Origin: Pseudomonadota bacterium
GTDB lineage: Bacteria; Desulfobacterota; Binatia; UBA12015
Reading direction: 5' to 3'
Length of the DNA: 35,666 nt
Assembly: GCA_005777805.1 (NCBI GenBank)
Contig: SXLG01000191.1
Coordinates: 1-35,666, forward strand
The position numbers and the translations under genes were made by a program. Of this stretch, positions 18,893 through 27,816 are shown one piece after another (position 1 is the first letter of the stretch; each line of letters begins with the position of its first letter). Below the pieces are notes generated by a model. The model was not told the DNA's origin. It ran no database searches and was given only the letters and a program-made list of their open reading frames with translations.

Positions 18893-21097
18893 CTAGTAAC
18901 CAAACTGGTTCGCGCACTCGTAATGACCGTCTCGGGTCTCGAACCCCTCTTTTCGGATCGCTCGATTGCGGTTTGCAGGGACGAGGCCGTGCGATCCGGC
19001 CGGCACTGTGGCGCTGAGGTAGGCGGCAATGTCGTTGTCCGGCGTCTTCGTGACGGGGCCGGTGAAGGTTCCGAGCATCGGCATGGGGGTGCCGGTGCTG
19101 CCGTCGTAGATACTTCCGTCGCAGTAGAGCAAGATCGGTCTCGTGTCGGCGGGCTGATCGAAGTCGAACATGGAGAGGAGCGAGCCCGATCTGTCTTCGG
19201 TCGAGTATGGATTCATGGGGGTGTCGCCGAGGCCCCAATTATACTTGATGAACTTGACGAGTGAAGCCTGGTCGGTGTGCGTGCTGTCTACGAAATTGCG
19301 CTTTGCGTAGGGCGCGACCAGCACGAAGGAGAGTCGCGGGCCCGGGCCGATCATGGTTGCTCCGTTGTAGGACTGTTCTGGTGGGAGCATGACGGGGTCG
19401 TACGTGCCGTCGGAATCATCCTGCGTGATCACGACGGCCGTGTCTCCGCGCTGATAGACACGCGAGGTCTGGATGAGGTTCATCACATTGACGAGCCACA
19501 GTTGTTCGTCCGCCGCCCCTGAAAAGTCGCCGTGCCCAGATTGGTGCCCCTTTGGCTTGAGGAAGGACACGGCCGGCAGCATGTCATCCTGAAGCGCTTC
19601 GACGAACTCGCGCAGGTCATACTGATGGTTCGCCGGACCTGCGTGGCCGACCTCGCCCGGAACTGGCGGGTGGTGATGCGGGTTGGCAGTCGTTTTCGAA
19701 TACTGAAAGGGCTCTGTTCCCGCCGAGTATTCCGACGCAGATACTCCGAACTGACTCAGCCCAAACCCATCACAGTTGGGCAAGCCGGCCCCGCCGCGGA
19801 AGCCGGCGTTGAACCATCCCCAACTCACGCGCCCGGCGTTCAGGAGGTCTCCAACGTTGGCCGCGTCGACGATCACGCGGAGAGTCGCGGGGCTCTGGCC
19901 CGGCTTGTCCCCCAACCCTGGCTCCGCACAATCGTCGAGGGCAGGCAGAAGATTTTCGGCCATGAAGTACTGACCGGCGGTGTTTCGCGTAACCAGACCT
20001 TCGGCGAGTGCTCTGGCGAGTTCCCCGTCCGTGGAGCGCGGGGTGGAGAGGGGGCCGGTCGTCCCGAAGGTAAGGTACAGATGCCCGAGCGTGGACGGAC
20101 CATACGTGAGTTGGTGGAAGGCGTCGCTGAGCGTCCCGGTCTGCGCGTAGCGCCAGAGGGCCTGAACAGCATTGCCGTCCCAATATCCCATCACATCGCC
20201 AAATCGCGCCGTGTAGTAGCTGCGACCTTGGGGGTCATAGCCGCCGCTCGGCTCGAAGTCCGTACCCGCCAGCATGTCTGTCCCCTGCATCAATTCGAGG
20301 TCAGGGGAGACAGACCTGTCAGATCCGGGATCCCCGGCGCCGTTGCTCACGTTGCGGCGGTCGTTCGGCGGGCCGAGGCACGCCCAGCCGAAGCGCGTGC
20401 GGTAGTAGGGCGAATCCGTCTGCGCGAGGTGCTCGCGGAGGACGAGATGATTTTCGACGATGCTGCCGCCGTAGCCGCCCCCGCCGTAGCGAACAAAGTG
20501 ATCGGCCTGCATGTCGCCAGGCACGTCGTGCATTCCCCCGCTCCAGATCCCGTAGGACCAGAGCTCCGAATCGTATTCATGGCTGTTGTAGCAAATGAAT
20601 GTGCCCGCATTGAGCCGATAAGGGTTGATGGCGTTGGCGTTGTTCGTCAGCAACGAAGTGAACGCAGGCCTTGGCGTCGTCGGCGAGAACTCCGGGAGTG
20701 GCTGACCTTCGGCGTCGACGGGAAGGCCGCTGGCGTCAAGCCTGAGATAGTTTTGCGGCGCCTTGTTCCCGACCTTGCCGTAAAACCGCGGGCTCGCTTC
20801 ATCTGCGGGATTCGCTGCGTAGGGGTACGTCGCGAAGATCCGCGTAAACGCCTCGTTCTCGTCGACCACTACGATTAGATGCTTGATCCGTGTGGCTGTC
20901 GCTAGATCCTCGGCGCGCGGTGTCGGGATGCCCGTGCAGCCGGGCCCCACGGCGAGGGTCGCCGTGACGATCGCGGCGAGGACGACAGGCACGGCCGCCT
21001 TGACGCTCGCGCGTCGCTGCTCGGGAAGCTGCGCGAGTGGGCCGCCTCGCGGCCGAGGGCGCCGCTGATGGATCGACCCGCTCGAACTCTCCGGCAT
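18893..21097 (-). CDS. Secreted phosphoesterase family protein (phospholipase C / acid phosphatase superfamily-like)
   Basis: Signal peptide; IKHLIVVVDENEAFTRIFATYP near N-terminus; LPAVSFLKPKGHQSGHGDFS; TAVVITQDDSDGTYDPV; GPGPRLSFVLVAPYAKRNFVDSTHTDQASLVKFIKYNWGL. Confidence 0.85.
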   Translation of the reverse strand: MPESSSGSIHQRRPRPRGGPLAQLPEQRRASVKAAVPVVLAAIVTATLAVGPGCTGIPTPRAEDLATATRIKHLIVVVDENEAFTRIFATYPYAANPADEASPRFYGKVGNKAPQNYLRLDASGLPVDAEGQPLPEFSPTTPRPAFTSLLTNNANAINPYRLNAGTFICYNSHEYDSELWSYGIWSGGMHDVPGDMQADHFVRYGGGGYGGSIVENHLVLREHLAQTDSPYYRTRFGWACLGPPNDRRNVSNGAGDPGSDRSVSPDLELMQGTDMLAGTDFEPSGGYDPQGRSYYTARFGDVMGYWDGNAVQALWRYAQTGTLSDAFHQLTYGPSTLGHLYLTFGTTGPLSTPRSTDGELARALAEGLVTRNTAGQYFMAENLLPALDDCAEPGLGDKPGQSPATLRVIVDAANVGDLLNAGRVSWGWFNAGFRGGAGLPNCDGFGLSQFGVSASEYSAGTEPFQYSKTTANPHHHPPVPGEVGHAGPANHQYDLREFVEALQDDMLPAVSFLKPKGHQSGHGDFSGAADEQLWLVNVMNLIQTSRVYQRGDTAVVITQDDSDGTYDPVMLPPEQSYNGATMIGPGPRLSFVLVAPYAKRNFVDSTHTDQASLVKFIKYNWGLGDTPMNPYSTEDRSGSLLSMFDFDQPADTRPILLYCDGSIYDGSTGTPMPMLGTFTGPVTKTPDNDIAAYLSATVPAGSHGLVPANRNRAIRKEGFETRDGHYECANQFGY

Positions 21098-21165
21098 GAC
21101 CTCCCTATAACGCGTGGCTCGGGGGGTGCACCGAAGTACCCGATGCCATCGAGGTCAGCCCTGGG

Positions 21166-21215
21166 GCAGGGGCGCCGGCGCGCGGGAGAACAACATCCCG
21201 CCCAACGCCGGCGCG
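21166..21215. terminator. Nested hairpin between S8 peptidase and phosphoesterase genes
   Basis: gcgccggcg ... cgccggcgc stem enclosing cggga/tcccg inner pairing. Confidence 0.45.
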
Positions 21216-21242
21216 GCCCTGCGACAACCGAGGCCCCCCGCA

Positions 21243-24200
21243 TTACGGCAGTGGCGCCACCGCCGTGACGCTCGATGGGACACACACCATCTCGGTCGTG
21301 GCCGAATCGACTTGCGTCGGGGCGGTAAACAGGTTTCCCGGCGCGGTAAAGACCTGTGTGCCGGTGCTGAGCGTACGCGCAACATGCGTCAACTGCTTTG
21401 GCGCCAACGTGTGCCCTGCCGGAAGGGTCAGGAGCCCGGAGGCCGTCGCGCTCTTCACTTTTGTTGCGGCCTTCGCCGGGTAGCAGACGTACGAGTCCGT
21501 CATCGACGGCGTCGAGTCCGCGATGATGGCACTCGTCGCACGACCTCCCTCGACGGGACTCGTGCTGACCGGATTGCACAGCTCGATGGGCGCCCTCAGA
21601 TCGTAGAGACACGTCCCCTCCACCGCCGTTCCCTGGAAACTGATGCCGCCCAGCTCGTCAAAGGCGCAGTCGTCGAACTGGTCGAGGAAGAAGCCTTGCA
21701 GGTCGGCGCGGAACTTCGTCTTCCCTGATCCAGGTGCGGTTTCGGGGGTCTGGTCGCTGATCGCCCCCTTTAGTGGCTTGACCTTGTAGCACTTGAAGTG
21801 AGTCTTGTCGGTAACCGGCGGAGTGGCCGCTACGGCCTCATCCTGCCCGGCCGGCACCAGCAGGGCAGTGACCATTGACGATTCCAGCGCCAGAGTGCCG
21901 AACTGATTGTCGACATCCCAGCGCCGCGGCACGTGCTTTACCGCCGCCGGAAACGTCCCGTTCACGGCGGGAGCGACACCCTGCGTACTTTCCTTGGTCT
22001 GGTAGCGGACGTAGTGCAGCGTCGGATCGGTTGGGCCCGGCTCGGTGTTCTTTGTGGCCGGGTTGAGCAAGCTCTTGACCGTCCTCACCAGGTAGTTCTC
22101 CGGATCATCCGCATCGGCGTCGTCCAGTCGGGTATCGTTCAGCATGATGTTCCAATTGGCTGGAAGTTGATTCGGGGTGAGGATGGCCGACGCCTTGGCC
22201 TTGAAGCCGACGTAGTGGTCACTGCTGGCGTCAGTGACGGTTTCCGACAAGGTCCAGGCGCCGCTTCCCGACACCCGCTTGACGAACAGGTAGGCGGCTC
22301 CGTCGCCATCCGGTTCTGCAGTGAATCCTTCACTCACGCCATGGCCGGCGTTGGTGCTCGACGCCAGGATCACCGGGTTGCCTTTGCTGTCCGGCGTGGC
22401 GCTGTAGAGGTACAGGTCGAAGTCCGCGCCGGGGTCCATGCTCAGCGTCAAGGTCACCGCCGACCCGGCTTCCACTGCAACCTTCCTGCCCCAGGCGCGG
22501 CGATCGAAACGGCCGCCGGCGCTGGAGTCGTTCAAGGCGCCGCCGCTGTACGCCAGCGACGCGGCCTCGACTGCGGCGTCGGGATTGATGATGCCATAGC
22601 CTTCGAAACGGTCCTTGGGCGTCGCGGCGCGACCTACGGTGGGATCGAATAGGGCTGCGCCTTCACGGTCGGCGTTCGTCTCGGTTGCCGACGCACACAA
22701 CAGCATCTTGACGAGGAGAGAGTGGGTATTGGCGTTGAAGTCCCAGACGAGGCCGGCCTGCTGCAGGGCGTCGATGACCAGCGCTGCCGCACCTGCGGCG
22801 AACGGTGTGGCCATGGATGTCCCCTTGGCGGTGTAATAGTCGTCTGCGGCGCCATCCGCCAAATTTGTAGTCCTGCCGTCGGCATCGTTGCTGTCTGCCG
22901 AGAGGATGTACGAATGGAGGCTCGATCCGCCGGGGGCCAGAACATCAGGCTTATGGTCTTCATCAGATCCGGGCGACAGGAATCCGCTATTGGTGTAATT
23001 GGTCAGCTCGTTGATGTCGTTGGTTGCGCCGACAGTGAGCACTTTTGCGGCGCGTGCCGGATCGTCGATCAGATTGGCATCGGCGGTGCCGGCGCCGTCA
23101 TTGCCTGCCGCAGCGGCGACGACGATGCCATTGTCGACCATGGTGTTGGCCTTGGCGCGCAGCATCGCGCTGGTGCCTGGGTTGCCGACGATGCCGAGGC
23201 TCAGGTTGGCCACCTTGATGTTATGCGCGACTCGCTGCGCGACCATGTCGTCCAGGGCCTCTTCGATGTCCAGGCTGGAGCCACTTCCGTCATTGCCAAA
23301 GACCTTGGCGCCTGCCCAACGCGTCGCCGGTGCGACTCCACGAAACGCGTTGAAGCCATCGCCCAAACCTGGGTAGTTGGTGACGCTGTTCACGACGCGG
23401 TAGTTGGTGATTGATATGTCGACGTTCTGCAGCAACCCGGCACCGTAGTGGAAGCCTGCGGCAGGCGTGAAGCTCGACGTCCTGGCGAGCGGGGAAGAGC
23501 CGATCGACCCACCGAGGGAACCGTAGCTCATGCCGCCGTCGCCGGCGACGATGGTGTGCAGAGTCGTCGAGCCGCCCCCCAGCCAGGTTGCAGTGCTGGT
23601 GAAGTCCAAAGGAACCGACGGCAGGTGAATGGGGTTGGGGGCGAGCGAACCAGCTCCAAACGAGATCAGGTCTCCTCCCTCGGTGTAGGGCAGTGTGCCG
23701 GGACCGGGGCCAAAGGCGGCACCTGTCCCCAGGGCGATCCCCGCGACGTGGGTCCCGTGCTGGTTGATGTCCAACGGCGAGGGCTCGGCGTCGGTTGTGT
23801 AGTCCGTCCAGAACTCCTGCCGTCCTGCCAGGTCAGCATGCGACTCGTCCACCCCGGAATCGATGATGGCTATTGTAATATTGTCGTCGCCGTCAATGCC
23901 TGCGGGATTGTCTGCAAAGCCCGCGCTCCAGACCGGACGCACGCGGCCCGTTTGCGTGGCCTCGTCAAGCGTTGGCTGCGCCGGTTGATCCGCCCCGATG
24001 AGCAACAGCGGCGCCCCCATCGCTGCCGGAAGGGTCTCGACGTCCTGGCGAGGCATGCGACCTGTCCAGCCGTAGCTGACCGCCTGGAAGACGTGGTCGA
24101 TTTCCCCACCGAGCGAGAGAAATTCGTCGATTTGCTGCTGGCTGATCTGCGTCGAGAACACCAGTTCGATGCGAACGGGTTCCGCGAGCTGCTGCTGTAG

Positions 24201-24494
24201 ATCGCCCCGGCGACGGGGACCGATAGCCTGGCCGAGTTCGGCGCGGATTCGCGCTACGCCAGCATCGATCTTGTCGTCGATCTTGTTGCCGTTCGCATCA
24301 AGGGCAGCGGTCTGCGGAAGCTGCGGCCTCACCGCGGGCTCGGGAGGCACCGACCACACAGGCTGTGCCTGGGAGAGCGTTGGCGAGACGAACACCATCG
24401 TCAAGACTAGGGAGCAGGCCCTCATGAAGCCACCAAGCCGGGTTACGATCATCTCGAGGGGGCCGGGCGTTCTATGTGTGTCAGGTGTGTTCAT
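21243..24494 (-). CDS. Secreted S8 family serine peptidase (subtilisin-like) with pre-peptidase-type and Cys-containing C-terminal domains
   Basis: IAIIDSGVDESHADL (Asp), NQHGTHVAGIALG (His), KGTSMATPFAAGAAAL (Ser); signal peptide likely from internal ATG at 24425 (MRACSLVLTMVFVSPTLSQAQ). Confidence 0.93.
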   Translation of the reverse strand: MNTPDTHRTPGPLEMIVTRLGGFMRACSLVLTMVFVSPTLSQAQPVWSVPPEPAVRPQLPQTAALDANGNKIDDKIDAGVARIRAELGQAIGPRRRGDLQQQLAEPVRIELVFSTQISQQQIDEFLSLGGEIDHVFQAVSYGWTGRMPRQDVETLPAAMGAPLLLIGADQPAQPTLDEATQTGRVRPVWSAGFADNPAGIDGDDNITIAIIDSGVDESHADLAGRQEFWTDYTTDAEPSPLDINQHGTHVAGIALGTGAAFGPGPGTLPYTEGGDLISFGAGSLAPNPIHLPSVPLDFTSTATWLGGGSTTLHTIVAGDGGMSYGSLGGSIGSSPLARTSSFTPAAGFHYGAGLLQNVDISITNYRVVNSVTNYPGLGDGFNAFRGVAPATRWAGAKVFGNDGSGSSLDIEEALDDMVAQRVAHNIKVANLSLGIVGNPGTSAMLRAKANTMVDNGIVVAAAAGNDGAGTADANLIDDPARAAKVLTVGATNDINELTNYTNSGFLSPGSDEDHKPDVLAPGGSSLHSYILSADSNDADGRTTNLADGAADDYYTAKGTSMATPFAAGAAALVIDALQQAGLVWDFNANTHSLLVKMLLCASATETNADREGAALFDPTVGRAATPKDRFEGYGIINPDAAVEAASLAYSGGALNDSSAGGRFDRRAWGRKVAVEAGSAVTLTLSMDPGADFDLYLYSATPDSKGNPVILASSTNAGHGVSEGFTAEPDGDGAAYLFVKRVSGSGAWTLSETVTDASSDHYVGFKAKASAILTPNQLPANWNIMLNDTRLDDADADDPENYLVRTVKSLLNPATKNTEPGPTDPTLHYVRYQTKESTQGVAPAVNGTFPAAVKHVPRRWDVDNQFGTLALESSMVTALLVPAGQDEAVAATPPVTDKTHFKCYKVKPLKGAISDQTPETAPGSGKTKFRADLQGFFLDQFDDCAFDELGGISFQGTAVEGTCLYDLRAPIELCNPVSTSPVEGGRATSAIIADSTPSMTDSYVCYPAKAATKVKSATASGLLTLPAGHTLAPKQLTHVARTLSTGTQVFTAPGNLFTAPTQVDSATTEMVCVPSSVTAVAPLP

Positions 24495-24698
24495 GACGTC
24501 GTCCTTTGTTCATGCCCCTGGAGGGCGGTTGCGCGAAGGTCGCCTGGTGATTTGGACATTCGCAGGATACAGTATCTCGGTGCGGAGCCTTGGCGGGCAA
24601 TAGGGGAGTGTGGCAACCCTCGGTTGTCGCACAGCTCAGGCTGTCAGGTTCTCCCGGTACCCTGCTGAGGTGAACCTCATTCCCCGGACCAGGGGGCC

Positions 24699-25790
24699 TC
24701 AGCCCGCAGGCGAAGCGAACGCCGGCACGCTGCGCCACGAGAGCCGTCGCACCGACTTGCCGCGGCGCTCGACCACCACCTCGACGGCCTGCGTGACGTC
24801 GCCGCGTGCGCCCGAGGCGACGATGCGGAAGACGTTGCTGCGCAGCCCGAGGGGCAGGCGCTTCTGCTCACAGCCGGGCACGTCGTCGTTGGGCCAGCCC
24901 TCGAGCGGGGCCTGGTCGTCGTCGCCGATGCGGCAGCCCGCGGCGCGCAGTACGGCGGGTGGTGCGGTGTTGGCGTTGATCGGGAGCCGGCCCGCGATAC
25001 CGAACGCGGTCACGAAAGGTCTGAGGCGTGCCACGATCTGGGGCGTGAAGCCCTCGATGGCGAGCAATTCGTCGAGGCTCGCCATCGGGCGACCCGGCGG
25101 GGTACAGGGCACCCCGAGATCGGCGCAGCGCGCGTCAGCCGAGATCGCACCCGTCTCGGGGTCGGGTGGCGCGATCCACGCGGCCACCTGCGCCACCAAA
25201 CCTGGATCGACGTCGAGTTCGTCGAACAGGACTTCGAGCGCTTCGCGATGCTTCGAATCGCCGGCCCGGTTGAGATCGAGCTTGCCGGCCTCGTCCTCGA
25301 TCTGGAAGCCGATCGTGCCGCTGCCGATCGGGATGCCGGCCCAGGGCCGGGCCCACAAGCCACTGATTGTCGTGAATTGAGGATTCTGCTCGGCGTCGGC
25401 GATCAGCACGGCTTCGGCGCCGTGGGCGGCCGAGCGCGCCAGCAAGCGGGCCGCGACGGCGTTGGACGAGCGGCGCGCCAGGTGGCGGTGCACGCCAACG
25501 AAATCGGCGGACTCGAGCACGATCAACGTCAGCAGCGTAAGTGCCAGGAGGGCCGCGAGCAGCGCCACGCCACGCTCGGGGTTGGGCTGCTCGCGGGCGG
25601 GACCGGCCAAGCGGACGCCGGCCCCGTCGCGCGCCACGCCGCGCTCGGGGTTGGGCTGCTCGCTGGCGGGAACGGCCACGTGGACGACGACGCTGTCGCG
25701 AATCACGCCGCGTTCGGGGTGGCGCCAGCCGCTGAGTGGGGTCTCGTGCGAGGGCACGGCGGAACGTCCGTCTGTGGCGGGGGTACTCAT
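24699..25790 (-). CDS. gspK: Type II secretion system minor pseudopilin GspK
   Basis: ERGVALLAALLALTLLTLIVLESADFVG N-terminal TM; saposin/helix-hairpin-like IEGFTPQIVARLRPFVTAFG; start overlaps gspJ stop (ATGA). Confidence 0.9.
   Translation of the reverse strand: MSTPATDGRSAVPSHETPLSGWRHPERGVIRDSVVVHVAVPASEQPNPERGVARDGAGVRLAGPAREQPNPERGVALLAALLALTLLTLIVLESADFVGVHRHLARRSSNAVAARLLARSAAHGAEAVLIADAEQNPQFTTISGLWARPWAGIPIGSGTIGFQIEDEAGKLDLNRAGDSKHREALEVLFDELDVDPGLVAQVAAWIAPPDPETGAISADARCADLGVPCTPPGRPMASLDELLAIEGFTPQIVARLRPFVTAFGIAGRLPINANTAPPAVLRAAGCRIGDDDQAPLEGWPNDDVPGCEQKRLPLGLRSNVFRIVASGARGDVTQAVEVVVERRGKSVRRLSWRSVPAFASPAG
25566..25745 (-). repeat. Three tandem 69-bp (23-aa) units in the gspK leader, each encoding PERGV
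   Basis: RHPERGVIRDSVVVHVAVPASEQPN / PERGVARDGAGVRLAGPAREQPN / PERGVALLAALL; DNA ctcggggttgggctgctcg at 25576 and 25645 (offset 69). Confidence 0.9.
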
Positions 25791-26557
25791 CGCATCCCCA
25801 GCGGCACCGTGACGACCAGACCGAGGCCTTCGGGCTCGGTCTCTGCGATCGCGGGTTCGAGCAAGATTTCGAGACCGACCGCGGCCGGCAGAAGCGGCCC
25901 GCTGCTGGCACCGCCACCTGTGCCGCCGGTGGCGGGTGCTGGCGTGCCGGCGACCCACTCCGGCAGCCACGCGCTCTCGGTCCCGGTTCGTACCTGCGCC
26001 CGGAAGCCCACCACCCCACGCAGCACCACCAGCGTCGCGGGCTGTGCCCCCGGGCTGGCGAGCGAAGGCAGTTGATCCTTGACGAGAAGGCTGCGGCGCG
26101 GTGCTGCGGGGTCGGGCTCGAGCCGGTAGCGCACCACGTCCACCGGATCGCGGGCGGCGGTGGGCCGCAGGCGACGGGCCCCGCGGGTCGCGAAGCGCAA
26201 CTCGCTCGCCGGCCGGTCGAGGCTCGCGTCGGCGAGCGTGAAGGCGGCGTTGTCGGCGGCGGTGGGGACGGCGTTCTCCAGTTCTTCGCCGATGCGTTCG
26301 AGCGTCAGTCGGGCCGCGGTCGAGTGGTCCAGCACGGCTTCGGCGCGATCGCGAGTGGCGATCGTGCGCGCGAACGGGCCGACCGTTGCACCGAAGACGA
26401 TCGCCACGATCGCCATCGCGACCAGAATCTCCAACAGGGTGAAGCCGGCGTTCCCGCTGCCCCGCCGTGCCGGCTTCCTGCAGAGTTCGAGCGGATCGAG
26501 CCTCCGGGTGAACCCGGCGCTCGCATCGCCCCGCCGCGCCACGGCGTCATGCCGCAT
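25787..26557 (-). CDS. gspJ: Type II secretion system pseudopilin GspJ
   Basis: NAGFTLLEILVAMAIVAIVFGATVGPF prepilin motif; ends overlapping gspK start. Start uncertain (26557 or 26569). Confidence 0.9.
   Translation of the reverse strand: MRHDAVARRGDASAGFTRRLDPLELCRKPARRGSGNAGFTLLEILVAMAIVAIVFGATVGPFARTIATRDRAEAVLDHSTAARLTLERIGEELENAVPTAADNAAFTLADASLDRPASELRFATRGARRLRPTAARDPVDVVRYRLEPDPAAPRRSLLVKDQLPSLASPGAQPATLVVLRGVVGFRAQVRTGTESAWLPEWVAGTPAPATGGTGGGASSGPLLPAAVGLEILLEPAIAETEPEGLGLVVTVPLGMR
26437..26545 (-). repeat. Two-copy 69-bp tandem repeat in gspJ leader
   Basis: gggtgaagccggcgttcccgctgccccgccgtgcc (26437) vs gggtgaacccggcgctcgcatcgccccgccgcgcc (26506); protein ARRGDASAGFT / ARRGSGNAGFT. 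Confidence 0.75.
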
Positions 26558-27050
26558 CGGCGGCTCCACGCACGACGAGCTCGAGTTCGACCATCGCCGA
26601 AGCGTCGTGCGGCGGCAGCACGCGCACGCTCACGACCAAGGCCCCGGGGATCGGTGTCGGCGCGACGCTGCGCTGCCACAGCCAGCCCGGATAGCGTCCG
26701 GGGTGTGTCGTCTCGAAGTCGCCGGATTCCTCGCCCGGCACGGCCACGCCCGCAAGCTCTGTTTCGGCCAGCAGCGAGCGCGCCAGGAGCAACGCCTCGC
26801 CGTGGGCGCGTTCGGTCGCCGCGATTTCGAGGTTGCGTGCGTGCAGGCCGAGCAGTGCCGTGAACCCGATCGCCAGCACGGCGAGCGCGACCATCACTTC
26901 GAGCAGCGAGAAGCCGCTCTGCCGGGTGGGCGCGGCTCGGGGCGGCCCCGTCGGCAACCCGCGCGCGCAGTCCGCCATCCGTCGAGACGGGGTTCCCGTG
27001 CAGCTTGGAGAGAGTGCCCGCAGGCAACGGGGGCGCGCGTGGTCTGCCAT
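26547..27050 (-). CDS. gspI: Type II secretion system pseudopilin GspI
   Basis: RQSGFSLLEVMVALAVLAIGFTALLGLHARN; 1-bp overlap with gspH stop if started at 27050; alternative start ATG 26978. Confidence 0.9.
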   Translation of the reverse strand: MADHARPRCLRALSPSCTGTPSRRMADCARGLPTGPPRAAPTRQSGFSLLEVMVALAVLAIGFTALLGLHARNLEIAATERAHGEALLLARSLLAETELAGVAVPGEESGDFETTHPGRYPGWLWQRSVAPTPIPGALVVSVRVLPPHDASAMVELELVVRGAADAA

Positions 27051-27076
27051 CAGCCGAGACCGAGTTCCCCGAGCAG
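26953..27076 (-). repeat. About 72-bp imperfect direct repeat across gspI leader and gspH 3' end
   Basis: ggcaacccgcgcgcgcagtccgccatccgtcgagacggggttcccgtgcag (26953) vs ggcaacgggggcgcgcgtggtctgccatcagccgagaccgagttccccgagcag (27023); leader protein MADHAR / MADCAR. Confidence 0.65.
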
Positions 27077-27769
27077 GTCTGCCGCCGGGCCCTCGACCAC
27101 ACTTGGGCGAGTCGTCGCGGGCTCGACCACGATGGTCAGGGCACGGCCGTCCGCGGCGCGCAACTCGATAGCGCTAGGCGAGGCGAAGCCGTCGGGGGCG
27201 AAGAGGGTCGCGAGCCGCCCGTCCGAGAGACGCTCGAGGTCCGGGCCGAAGGCGTTGAGCCTCAGGCCCGAGGGTAGATGCACCGGAGCGTGCAGCGGAT
27301 CCTCGCCGGGCAGGAAGCTCGCTCCTTCGGGCGTCGGGACCAGAATTTCGACCGCGTAGCTCGCGTGCGCGGGATCGAGCACGAGTCGCATCCACGTGCC
27401 GTGGAGCGCGCTCTCCTCGCGCACGAGCAGGATGCGCGACGAGAGCCGCCGCGCCGCGGTATCGAGCCCGACCCCGCCCACGACGCCGAGCCGCGGCAGC
27501 ACGAGCGCGCTCAGCAGCCCGATCAGCGCGAGCACCAGCGCCAGCTCGAGCAACGTGAAGCCGCGCGGCGTGCCGCTCCGAGTCGCGTCTGGCTCGCAGC
27601 GACAGCGCGCCGATCCCGGCGCGTGTCCCCGGCGGAGCGGCTTCTCGCTGCGCGAAGGGATGATCGCGCCCGACGCCAGCACCGCAGGCTGCCGCGTCGG
27701 CCAAGCGCAGATCCGCGCCGGGTACGGATACGGCGCCAGCGCCGGAGGCCGACTCTGGCGCCGGGGCAC
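27050..27769 (-). CDS. gspH: Type II secretion system pseudopilin GspH
   Basis: PRGFTLLELALVLALIGLLSALVLPRLG prepilin motif; start codon uncertain because of a very long pre-motif segment. Confidence 0.85.
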   Translation of the reverse strand: MPRRQSRPPALAPYPYPARICAWPTRQPAVLASGAIIPSRSEKPLRRGHAPGSARCRCEPDATRSGTPRGFTLLELALVLALIGLLSALVLPRLGVVGGVGLDTAARRLSSRILLVREESALHGTWMRLVLDPAHASYAVEILVPTPEGASFLPGEDPLHAPVHLPSGLRLNAFGPDLERLSDGRLATLFAPDGFASPSAIELRAADGRALTIVVEPATTRPSVVEGPAADLLGELGLG

Positions 27770-27816
27770 AGGTGATCTCGCGGGCCGCGCCGGGGACCGG
27801 GGTGAGGTGAGGCGCC

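Noticed and set aside
18893-24494. Mobile-element insertion into the T2SS operon
   Set aside because: No transposase, integrase, target-site duplication or terminal inverted repeats recognised; kept as embedded cargo genes instead.
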